Below are positions 8,986 through 17,200 of a stretch of DNA of 38,387 nucleotides, piece by piece. The notes under the pieces were generated by a model. That model had not been told where the DNA came from, made no database searches, and worked only from the letters and a program-made list of their open reading frames with translations. The stretch is taken from the NCBI GenBank assembly GCA_026419015.1, contig JAOAAF010000008.1:1-38387 (forward strand), read 5' to 3'. Both the position numbers and the translations under genes were made by a program. The first letter of the stretch is position 1; every line of letters starts with the position of its first letter. This DNA is from Spirochaetota bacterium. Lineage in GTDB: Bacteria; Spirochaetota; UBA4802; JAGODF01.

Positions 8986-9657
8986 ATGTCGCTTTTTGAA
9001 ATACAAAAAGAACGGGATAGCGCATCAAGTGCGAGGCGCCGCGTCCAAGAAGATTACTACCGTGCAAGAATTCAATGTTATGGAATTCATTCAGCTGGTG
9101 CGGTCGGATGGACCGATTATTTGCAAATCCTGTTGTTTGAAAAGATTTCTTTGTTGTTTTCATCGCGCAATTCTTCCGAACGATTTTCCGTTCTCGATGT
9201 GGGATGTGGGTTGGGCGATTTTTCGAGATTTTTGCGCGATCATGGATATCGAATTGTTGAATATGTTGGCATCGATATTATGCCGGAAATGGTAAGGCTG
9301 GCACGTCAGAAGTATCCGCAAGAAAGGTTTTTGATTGGCGATTTTATCAACGTTACGTTTTCGCGTAAATTCGATTACGCGATTTGTTCTGGGGCATTGA
9401 ACATTGTCTGTGAGAAAGATTACCGCGCTCATGAGAATTTTGTTCGATGTTTTATAAAAAAGATGTACCGCTTAGCACAAAATGGAATTGCGTTTAATTT
9501 GCTTTCTCGCGAAGGGAAAGATTTTTTCCCTTATGATAGTAAATTTTATTATGCCGATTTTAATGAAATAGAAGCGTTTTGTCGCACATTTGCAGCAAAA
9601 GTGATTGTACATCGTGATGAAAAAGAATTTGCGTTTACTGTAATTCTGCGAAAATGA
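8986..9657 (+). CDS. Class I SAM-dependent methyltransferase
   Basis: 223 residues with a Rossmann-fold methyltransferase core. Motif I LDVGCGLGD is at 70-78, the acidic end of beta-2 (GIDIMP) at about 95-100, and the GDF that follows (about 118-120) contacts the adenine in this family. CSGALNIV corresponds to motif IV. The N-terminal 40 residues are basic and probably helical. The substrate cannot be read from the sequence. The start is supported by AGAGGTG about 11 bases upstream. It is divergent from polA and convergent with the ATPase-domain protein at 9834. TGA at 9655 ends it; the frame then stays open for over 50 codons. Confidence 0.85.
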   Translation: MSLFEIQKERDSASSARRRVQEDYYRARIQCYGIHSAGAVGWTDYLQILLFEKISLLFSSRNSSERFSVLDVGCGLGDFSRFLRDHGYRIVEYVGIDIMPEMVRLARQKYPQERFLIGDFINVTFSRKFDYAICSGALNIVCEKDYRAHENFVRCFIKKMYRLAQNGIAFNLLSREGKDFFPYDSKFYYADFNEIEAFCRTFAAKVIVHRDEKEFAFTVILRK

Positions 9658-9833
9658 AAATTTTTAATATTTGCCATTAATGCCATTAAGCCCTTGAAAG
9701 CACGCCAAGATGTATTTTCATCGACGAAATCGAAAGTGCCGATATGCGTACAATGTGGATTGAAATGTTTTTTCTGCTTGCGATCCAATACCCCACCCTC
9801 GACGATGAGTAAAAGGAAAGCGTAGTGCTTTCG
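9658..9833. other. Intergenic segment with coding-like remnants
   Basis: One + strand frame is open from about 9688 to the TAA at 9810-9812 and reads like protein (FIDEIESADMRTMW... ending PTLDDE) with the local codon style. It has no start until an ATG in the middle (about 9744), which would leave a 22-residue peptide. The frame of the methyltransferase is also open after its stop and ends in a CxxC...CxxC-like stretch. I see no clear ribosome binding site for either. This could be gene decay or chance. Confidence 0.25.
9816..9832 (-). terminator. Short hairpin after the ATPase-domain gene
   Basis: GAAAGC (9816-9821) and GCTTTC (9827-9832) form a 6-bp stem with a 5-base loop. On the - strand it is followed by CTTTTAC. 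It lies directly after the stop codon of the - strand gene at 9834 and could be its terminator. The stem is short. Confidence 0.35.
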
Positions 9834-10943
9834 TTATTGTATTCTCTGTTCGAGTTTCTCGAGGAGGTGAACTCGCAAGAGCTGAAATCCTATTTTCAGC
9901 GAGTGAGGATAAAATACAATTTTCAAAGGATGGGGATCTTTGGAATAATTGCGAAGCACCCGCAATACAAGATTTATGCCCAATCCAGCTCCTTCAGTAA
10001 ACTCATCGGATTCATTCAACATGAAACTATCGTTCGAAAGTTCATTAGGCATGAGGCGTTGGTACAACCGTTTTTTTTCAATTAAGGTTAATCCCTGATT
10101 GTTCGATACCCATACATCGATGCTTTCCCGAGTAGATTGAAATGTAATTGTGATAAATCGGTCTTCTTTTTTCGCAAGCGCAAGTAAATTCGCATTCCCG
10201 TTTTCTTCTATTTCGGAACGAAACATTTCCAAAAATTCTTTGTAATTTGAATCTATTGAAATGCCTTTTTTTCTGGCAACATGTTTGTCGAAAAGCACTT
10301 TGTAGTTTGCTTTGCTTGCGTTGATAATGAGCTCCTTTAAACAAACAAAAATATCGCTTGAGAAAATTTGAAGATTTTGTCGCGTTAAAAGGAGAAAAAT
10401 TATTTTTCGAATGAGTTCAGAACTGGTTGCATCGATGTCGTACAGTCGAAGCGTAATTCGCCATTCGAGGTCCTGAATTCCCATCGTTTTGCTAATTGCT
10501 TCGATTTCGGAAATGATGCCTTTTACGTCGATTTTCTCACGAAGATCTAAGAGTCTAATTTTACGAAGAAAGTTTATTTCTCGTTCGTAGAAAGGATCAA
10601 TGAAGAATCGATGAAGGTCATCGTCGTAATTCCATTTATTTTTTTTCAACAGCGCAATGAATTCATCTCGTCCCCATAATGTGAGTTTGCGGTTGTAAAA
10701 TCTTTTTCCTTCGTTTTCAAGAAGTACGGCGAACAACTTTACAATATCTTCTTCATTGTTTCCAAAACGATCTAATAAAATTTGAGCGGCAGTTTGACGT
10801 GGGATAGGAATAATTTCTGAAATTCCCGCTTCCCTGTTGAGATCGAAATTTCTGTCCAGCATGCTACCCAAATAATTTACCTGTTGGGTATTGAGGGAGT
10901 TTACCACTACTTTGTAAAATAATTTATTTATTTCTGAATTCAT
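9834..10943 (-). CDS. Protein with C-terminal histidine-kinase-like ATPase domain
   Basis: 369 residues, soluble. The last 170 residues resemble a GHKL/HATPase_c fold: an N-box-like KELIINASKANY at 203-214, a G1-like stretch VSNNQGL at 279-285 and a G2-like EGAGLGINLVLRVL at 317-330. There is no HisKA phospho-acceptor, no transmembrane segment and no receiver. The N-terminal 200 residues are helical and I do not recognise them. It may be an anti-sigma/serine-kinase type regulator or a cytoplasmic kinase-like sensor. The DxGxG of a classical G1 box is replaced by SNNQG, so ATP binding needs proof. It follows the TPR gene on the same strand after 234 bases. Confidence 0.65.
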   Translation of the reverse strand: MNSEINKLFYKVVVNSLNTQQVNYLGSMLDRNFDLNREAGISEIIPIPRQTAAQILLDRFGNNEEDIVKLFAVLLENEGKRFYNRKLTLWGRDEFIALLKKNKWNYDDDLHRFFIDPFYEREINFLRKIRLLDLREKIDVKGIISEIEAISKTMGIQDLEWRITLRLYDIDATSSELIRKIIFLLLTRQNLQIFSSDIFVCLKELIINASKANYKVLFDKHVARKKGISIDSNYKEFLEMFRSEIEENGNANLLALAKKEDRFITITFQSTRESIDVWVSNNQGLTLIEKKRLYQRLMPNELSNDSFMLNESDEFTEGAGLGINLVLRVLRNYSKDPHPLKIVFYPHSLKIGFQLLRVHLLEKLEQRIQ

Positions 10944-11177
10944 CGTTACACATCACATTTTATTGCGTAATTGTGGCTCAATTGTATGCCGTTATCCATA
11001 CGAAACATTTGATAAAATATATTAATTTCTCCTTTACAGCATGCTATATCGATGAAAGCATTATCGATTATTTTTTAAGAGTAAATCTATTTTCGCACCA
11101 ATATGTATTAAATAGTAAGATATTGAATTTTTCAAAATTTCGCATATCGTATCGCCCGTATAATTGCAATAAAAATT

Positions 11178-12182
11178 TTATTTTCGCAATGTTTTTTGTT
11201 TTAGCTCGCTTGCTTTTGCGAGGAGTTTGTGCGCAATTTCTTCTTTGCCGATTTCTTTCATAAGCAACCCCAAATTGTGGTAAGCGACGTAATTTTCTGG
11301 ATCGAGTTCAATTGCTGCGCGATAATGTCGCGATGCGTTTTGGAAATCTTTTTTATCAAAATACATGTCTGCAAGAGTATTATGAGTTGCTGCATTGTTG
11401 GGATCTAACGCGCATGCTTTTAAAAGGTCAAAAAATGCTAATTCGCGTCGCTTTGTTGCATAGTATGCACATCCCCTATTGTGATATGCCGATGAAAATT
11501 GGGGATATAGAGAAATGGCCATTGAAAAATGGGCAATGGCATCGCTGTATTTTTTTTGTGAAAATAGGTATGAGCCGATATTGTTATACTGCACGCCTAT
11601 AAACTCTTTTCGGGAAAGGCTTTTGAGATAAACACCGTTTTGAATGGCATCTTTCGAAATGAAAAATTTTTTTATGTACCATTCATTTGTGAAAATCTTC
11701 CCTTCAAGCGGTTCCCAGTTGAGATAGCTGCCATCGGAAAATACGATTCTAAGAAAACTGTGATTTGGTGCATATACTGGGATAAGCGGAATTCGTAAGG
11801 TTTCCGCGATGGCCATGTACAATGCACTTAAATTATCGCAATCGATTTGCTTTGTTGAAATCCCATGGAACAGTAAAAAATTCGGTTTGTACGTAAAACC
11901 TTCGTTTTGAATGAATGAATGGATTGAACGAAGCGTTTCAATCGCTTCCTGTTCGGTTGTATATTTGGGGAGATGTTTCACATTTGCCTTTGATCGATCG
12001 AGAAAGGAATTTAACAACGCCAAGTGGTGTTCGTTTGCTCCAAGTTCTGTTTCGAGTTTTAAGAAATCGTGTGCGATAGTCGAGTTGAAAGATGTATCGC
12101 CAAATACATTACCCCCAATGCTCACGAAAATCGTGAGGATAAGTAAAATGCACGCGTGGTTGGTTTTGGATTGTTGAAGCAT
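11178..12182 (-). CDS. Exported transglutaminase-like protein with TPR repeats
   Basis: 334 residues. A signal peptide is likely at 1-28 (hydrophobic core CILLILTIFVSIGG, cleavage near FGD). Residues about 75-165 resemble the transglutaminase/cysteine-peptidase core, with candidate catalytic C115 (IDCDNLSALYMAIAETL), H141 (APNHSFLRI) and N155 (NWEP). Residues about 195-330 hold three to four tetratricopeptide repeats (for example YNNIGSYLFSQKKYSDAIAHF and HNTLADMYFDKKDFQNASRHY). It probably acts in the periplasm as a peptidase, transamidase or scaffold. The substrate is unknown. Confidence 0.75.
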   Translation of the reverse strand: MLQQSKTNHACILLILTIFVSIGGNVFGDTSFNSTIAHDFLKLETELGANEHHLALLNSFLDRSKANVKHLPKYTTEQEAIETLRSIHSFIQNEGFTYKPNFLLFHGISTKQIDCDNLSALYMAIAETLRIPLIPVYAPNHSFLRIVFSDGSYLNWEPLEGKIFTNEWYIKKFFISKDAIQNGVYLKSLSRKEFIGVQYNNIGSYLFSQKKYSDAIAHFSMAISLYPQFSSAYHNRGCAYYATKRRELAFFDLLKACALDPNNAATHNTLADMYFDKKDFQNASRHYRAAIELDPENYVAYHNLGLLMKEIGKEEIAHKLLAKASELKQKTLRK

Positions 12183-12409
12183 TTGTTTTCTCTAATTATG
12201 GAATAATTACTGTAATTATCGGCACATTCGAATTGAATGGTAAGAATAGTATAGGTCGAAAATTCCAGATAAACCGTGAGTCAGAGTTTATAAAAATCTT
12301 CTTGATTATTTCATCCAAATGCGTATTATGTCCCAAAATAAATATGCAAGTGTGTGGAAGCATCAGCAAAAAGATGCATATCCACAAAAACATTGAGAAG
12401 GAGGAAACC
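12183..12409. promoter_or_regulatory. Divergent promoter region of the TPR and small lipoprotein-like genes
   Basis: TTGATT (12302-12307) and TATTAT (12324-12329), 16 bp apart, form a plausible + strand promoter for the gene at 12410. Three copies of TAATTA lie at 12193, 12204 and 12213, just upstream of the - strand TPR gene; they may be binding sites or AT-rich noise. No gene is visible on either strand. Confidence 0.4.
12353..12386 (+). promoter_or_regulatory. 5'-UTR stem-loop before the small lipoprotein-like gene
   Basis: TGTGGA (12353-12358) pairs with TCCACA (12381-12386) and GCATC (12360-12364) with GATGC (12373-12377), with a small internal loop and an 8-base apical loop AGCAAAAA. 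The stem ends about 10 bases before the strong Shine-Dalgarno GAGAAGGAGGA. It may stabilise the mRNA or control translation. Confidence 0.5.
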
Positions 12410-12832
12410 ATGAAATTTTTCCGTGCAATTATTATTTTTGTATTTGTGTTACCAATCATGCTTTGGTGCAAAAAAGCCACCAACAGATATGCAGAAGTGC
12501 GCGAATACCTTAAAAAAAGTATCGCCATCCAGGAAGAATACCTGCGGGCAATTGAAAATGCAAAAAATCAAAAAGATGTTGCATCAGCAATTAATGTATA
12601 TGCTGAAAAGCTGAAAGCAATTCATCCTATAATGCAGGAACTTGTGGTAAAATATCCTGAAATAGTGTCGGAAAAAGAAGTTCCCGATGAACTGAAGGAT
12701 ATAATGGAAGAACAAAACCGTCTTGCTGCAAAAATTCACGAAGCATCGATGAAAAATGTAATTCCTTATAATAAAACCCCTGAGGTGATAGAAGCCACAA
12801 AAAACCTGGCCAACGTGATGGGTGAGGAATAG
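12410..12832 (+). CDS. Small exported helical protein, possible lipoprotein
   Basis: 140 residues. The ATG at 12410 is chosen because GAAGGAGGA lies about 6 bases upstream; the frame is open further upstream but without a start signal. Residues 1-19 form a signal-like hydrophobic stretch ending in IMLWC, so C20 could be a lipidated cysteine, though tryptophan at -1 is unusual for a lipobox. The rest is charged and helical (about 25-140), with no motif I recognise. It stands alone between a divergent TPR gene and a GT81-like gene, with its own promoter, leader hairpin and a terminator candidate, which suggests an independently and perhaps strongly expressed envelope protein. Confidence 0.7.
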   Translation: MKFFRAIIIFVFVLPIMLWCKKATNRYAEVREYLKKSIAIQEEYLRAIENAKNQKDVASAINVYAEKLKAIHPIMQELVVKYPEIVSEKEVPDELKDIMEEQNRLAAKIHEASMKNVIPYNKTPEVIEATKNLANVMGEE

Positions 12833-12878
12833 GAAATCGCTTAGTATTCAAATTTTCATAGTGAGTTCCTCCTTTTTT
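12824..12878 (+). terminator. Terminator candidate after the small lipoprotein-like gene
   Basis: GAGGAA (12824-12829, overlapping the end of the coding region) pairs with TTCCTC (12866-12871), followed by C and six T. The loop is long (36 bases) with some internal pairing, so efficiency is uncertain. Confidence 0.4.
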
Positions 12879-12975
12879 ACTCGCCGAGCATGTTCGTGTT
12901 GTTTTAAGTATTCCTTTTGAATTTGTTGTTTACAAAAAAGCCTGTGCTTTCACACTGTAATACGAGAGTTCAGGT

Positions 12976-13986
12976 ATGAGAGCAATTGACCATTATGAGG
13001 CATCGGATTTCCCTCCTGATTTGGTATACCAACTGAAAGGAGAGAGAAAACTTTTTGTTGTTTTTTCTACCTGTGGGGAAAGGGAAGCTGATCTAATTTA
13101 TCAGAAAGTAAAACTCATTAAAGATGAGCTTTCGGAGTTAGTGGATGAGGTGTTTCTCTCTCATCGCAGGCTCGGTGCCAAAGAAGATAAAACGGAACTT
13201 TCTGCCCGAAATGCAAATGAGGAAATAAAAATACTTTTGAATAATCATACCACGCCTCCAGACATGGAAGATGAAACGGGGAAAGGTTCCGATATGCGGC
13301 GCGCATTGTACCGGTTAAATATGGAATATGTTAATGGCACAGGTCCATCGGATATTGTTGTGGTTTTTTTGGATTCCGATGTCCTTCCCGAGTATTTTGG
13401 CGCACATTTTGTGACCGGTTTAGCAGGACCTGTGTTTAAAGGATATGATTTTGCGAAAGCGAGTTTCTGGCGTGCGATGGGAAGGGTAAAAAAGTTTGTT
13501 GCGCAACCGTTGTTTTCGCTTATCAATCATCCCAAGCTTACAAAATTGACTGAATTATCATACCCTCTTTCTGGCGAAGTTGCAGGTACACTTGAATTTT
13601 TTAATTCAGTTTCCTTTTGGCAAATGTACGGCGTTGAAACCGGAATAAACCTTGATACGTGTTTTGGTCAATACCGCATTGCGGATGTGAATTTAGGTCT
13701 TTACGACCATTGTCACCAATCCGATTTACACATACAAAAAATGTCCTTCGGTATTTTGAGAACTTTTTTTCTGCATCTCATCGAGAATGGAATATTGCGC
13801 TTGGAGGATGGCGCAAGCATAAACGATATCTTTCGGGTAAGTTTTATTGACGCGGATGGCACCCGCAAGCGTATGGAATTTAATCTTATGGAAAAAAAAT
13901 ACCAGCCTCTGAGGAATGTGTTGCCGCCCGATGATTTTCAGTCTGTATATCCGCTAAAAAATACGTTGAAAGAAACGCCAAAGTGA
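12976..13986 (+). CDS. GT81-like glucosyl-3-phosphoglycerate synthase
   Basis: 336 residues, GT-A fold. The expected family landmarks are present: GKGSDMRRAL at 102-111, a DxD-type metal site FLDSDVLPEYF at 131-141, SYPLSGEVAGT at 195-205, and YGVETGINLD...YRIADVNLGLYDHCHQ at about 218-248 followed by KMSFGIL. Retaining enzymes with this layout (GpgS) transfer glucose from a nucleotide sugar to 3-phosphoglycerate, the first step to glucosylglycerate or related solutes. Mannosyl transfer is an alternative. I see no dedicated phosphatase partner next to it. Downstream lie a dikinase-like gene and GAPDH, whose relatives act on nearby metabolites. I recognise the family but not the exact substrate. 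Confidence 0.7.
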   Translation: MRAIDHYEASDFPPDLVYQLKGERKLFVVFSTCGEREADLIYQKVKLIKDELSELVDEVFLSHRRLGAKEDKTELSARNANEEIKILLNNHTTPPDMEDETGKGSDMRRALYRLNMEYVNGTGPSDIVVVFLDSDVLPEYFGAHFVTGLAGPVFKGYDFAKASFWRAMGRVKKFVAQPLFSLINHPKLTKLTELSYPLSGEVAGTLEFFNSVSFWQMYGVETGINLDTCFGQYRIADVNLGLYDHCHQSDLHIQKMSFGILRTFFLHLIENGILRLEDGASINDIFRVSFIDADGTRKRMEFNLMEKKYQPLRNVLPPDDFQSVYPLKNTLKETPK

Positions 13987-13987
13987 G

Positions 13988-14040
13988 CCCACTGTTTTTG
14001 CGTTGATGCTTCTGTGCGCAGTGTGGGAGATCCTTTTTTT
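13988..14040 (+). terminator. Terminator candidate after the GT81-like gene
   Basis: CCCACTG (13988-13994) can pair with CAGTGTGGG (14019-14027) with a 2-base bulge. Seven T (14034-14040) follow after a short spacer. The long loop has some self-complementarity. Confidence 0.45.
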
Positions 14041-14103
14041 ATTTAATAATTTATTTTTCATCGTGTGTCCATGTGGTAGTAATTATCAATCTTTCTATAG
14101 GAA

Positions 14104-14140
14104 AATCCCCTATGACATTTTTCGCATAATCCCCTATACT
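14104..14140 (+). promoter_or_regulatory. Promoter with overlapping 10-bp direct repeats, upstream of the dikinase-like gene
   Basis: ATGACA (14112-14117), a 17-bp spacer and TATACT (14135-14140) make a good sigma70-type promoter. AATCCCCTAT occurs twice, at 14104-14113 and 14128-14137, 24 bp apart (start to start), covering the edge of the -35 and of the -10. That placement is typical of a repressor operator. The leader to the ATG at 14241 would be about 95 bases. Confidence 0.5.
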
Positions 14141-14240
14141 TCGACAAGTAGATTTACTCTCGTCTTTCGTTGCATTTGCAATTATTTTAGTTTTGTAGAA
14201 GATTGCTTACGAATGCATGCTAACGTAATTCGAGTAGATA

Positions 14241-17200
14241 ATGGAGTCTGCGATTACAATGAATCGCAAAGGCGCGGTGGTTGTTTCAGAAGATCCACCG
14301 CGCAATGAGCATCTCTTGAAGGTTGAAAACCTTCTCCTTCCCGTAAACCACAAATATGGTGCAAAATTAAAAGTTGAAAAACTCATTGAAGAGCTTCGCC
14401 ATCCAAACATCGATTGGAAATACGTTATTTCTGGTTTGCGAGAATATCTGTATGATTATCTATATGATGTTTTACCATATTCTGAGCATGTTCTTCCTAT
14501 TGTGTTTCATTATATTTTTGTGGGCACACAGCGGGGAAAAGCTTCCGCAATACGGGCTGCTGATACGTTTTTTGATCGTTATATTTTTATTTTAAAAAAT
14601 TTATTTGGGAAAGACTATTACGATGTAACAGAGAGGCTCTTTAGCGATTTTGCTGTCAATTATTGTCACTTATTAATTCAGCTTAGCCGTGAAAATTTGT
14701 TTTTTGGATATGTAAACGATATTGTGCGCATTGTTGGATTTCTTTTAGGAGAAAAAGGCGATGCGCGAAACATTCGAAAGCTACTCGCAGAGTTCCTTTA
14801 TCTCCAATATTGTCTCTATGTTGAAAACGCAATTACCCTCTCAAGTGAAAAGATCGCTCACGCGACCTTGATTTTAGCTGACACGAGCAATGCGGACTTA
14901 ATTGAACATTTACATTCAGTCTCACGGGAATTTTATTTAAGGCGCATCGCTTTACTGCATGCAACTGTGTTAAAAGACTGCAATGAACTTTTTTCTGAAG
15001 AAAATCCGCTTCTCGATTTTACGCATAATCGGCGTAAATGGGAAGAAATATCGAGGCAAATTGCAGACGCCGTGAGTGCTGATACATTGAAAAGCGATAA
15101 AGTGGTGAAATCGCTTATTGCGTTTTTAATATCCACCACAACGAAGGGTAAAGATTGCGATCTCCAGCTATTCATATCGAAGATAGTTGCTTCGCTTTGC
15201 GAGCATTTTGTAAAAACGGGAAAAACCGATCTTGTGCGAAATGTCATAAGCCTTGTAATGCCAACTCTATTAAAAGAGATCGAAAATGGAGGGAATTATC
15301 AAGCGGCATTTGCGACAATTTATAATATTGGATCTACGATAATTAAAAATAGCGATGCGCTTCTCATTGATTATTTCATCGATTTTCTCGTACGAGCAAA
15401 ATTTTGTTTCCCAGAATATTCTGGCATCGCGCAGGATTGGTCAGTTATAGTAAACTCAAGCCATCTTGAAAACATTCGAACGTGGCTTCGCCTTATTGAG
15501 CTTAATCCCCCAATGATGAAGAAACTCGCGGCTGCGCTGATTGTGAATTTGAAACTTGGAGGTGTTTTTTTAAAAGATACCGATGTATTTCAGCGCGATA
15601 TTTCTCGTTTGCTCAATAGCGATTATCGCGATGTGTTTTATTTGATAATTTCGCTCGCTGCGGTATTTCCTACGTTTTATCGCGATATTGGCGCAACGGG
15701 TACTATTCGCGCAATAACCGAAAAAATAGATATGTATCACAGCATGGACGATCCAATTCATTTTCTTCGAAAACAGATCCATGTCGAATCGAGTTCTCGC
15801 ACGGTACTGTTAATGCAAATGATGTTTGAGTTTTGGCTCACTGGAAATCTATCCCTTCTAAAAGGATTAGTTCCCACAGAAGTGTATGAAACATTGCCAA
15901 TTTTTTTAGAAATTGATCGGTTAAAAGATAATCCCCATGCACGGGAGCTGGTAGAGGAGGTCAAAAAGAATGTTGGCGTTGGAGAAAATGTCGACTTTTG
16001 GAATTTTTTATTAACAGTAGAACCTGATCGCTTTGTTCGAGAAGCAGAGATAATTGCGCAACAAAGAGGGGATAATTTTACTCATGCGCTTTCGCGCATT
16101 GTGGAATATTTTAAAAGGCGAAGCCCCGCAGAAATGGGGAAAATGTTGCGCACAGTTGTAAACAAAGCAAAAAACCGATTTTCAGGGCTTGCGGTATGGG
16201 ATATTTTGTATTCATTGACGGATGAAGAAATAATTGAAATATGCAATGCCCAGGATGATGCTGTTTCTTGTGTTAATAGAGAAAAATTTTTGGATTTTAT
16301 CCATGTATATCGACTTGTGTACGACAAATACAATTTTTCGGAAATTCGTGCTTTTGACCGCTTAAAATCCTATGCGCAGGATGGTATTTTTTCCCCCCCA
16401 CCATTTTTCTTCGATGCACTTTCTCTCAATGATGAAATTGCTGCGCTCGATGCATTGCTTCTTATGCAAGAAGAACTTAAAGAAGAAGTATTGCTTTCCC
16501 CGAAAACATTTGAACCTCTCGATACAATAGAATTTAAGCGGCATATTGCATTTGGAATTCCCTCAATGTATGGATCGTACAAAGAAAAGAAATTCGATAC
16601 ATTACAGGTCTTCTTTCATATGAATATTATTCGCGCCAGACTTTTTGAAAAGCTTTTAGAAAAATTTCGACAGGCGCACATGAAAGCTCTCGATTTTGTA
16701 AAAATTAAGAAATTAATAAAGCTATTTTTCAAAGCGTTCACTATTGATGGGCTTGCGAACCAAGAAATGAGTATGGTGGTGAATTTGCTTGAAACCCCGC
16801 AGCTTAAAATTTCTCAACTTCGCGATATAATTCATACGCTGTTAGTCATCCATGGAGAGATTTCCGATCGTTTTAATGAAATGTTTGCGTTTGTTATAAG
16901 GGAGTCGATAAAAAATATTGGTGTTGAAAAAATATCCAAGAATTTTGCGGCAGAGAATTCCCGTACCTTCGATGTGGAAGTGATTGTGGATCGTTTTATG
17001 CGCGGACAAATCATGCAATCGCCGCTTCTTCAACTTTTCGATAATCTCTTAGTGTTTGTAAAAGAGAAGCTTGCCGAATATGAACGCGATGAGGTGTGTT
17101 TGAATTCTTTTTCGGGCAGAAAACGTAGTGGGGTAACTGTCCGTTTGATTCAGAGCGAACCCCCATCAAACGCATATGAGGTGTGTGCGCCAATTTGGGA

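Noticed and set aside
10944-11045. 20-codon - strand leader peptide before the ATPase-domain gene
   Set aside because: AAAGGAG is present but about 21 bases from the ATG, too far to be its Shine-Dalgarno.
11163-11190. Terminator at the end of the TPR gene
   Set aside because: The AT-rich hairpin overlaps the stop codon and has its T run on the wrong strand for that gene.
10973-11263. 96-codon + strand frame between the ATPase-domain and TPR genes
   Set aside because: Overlaps the 3' end of the TPR gene, has no ribosome binding site and unlikely composition.
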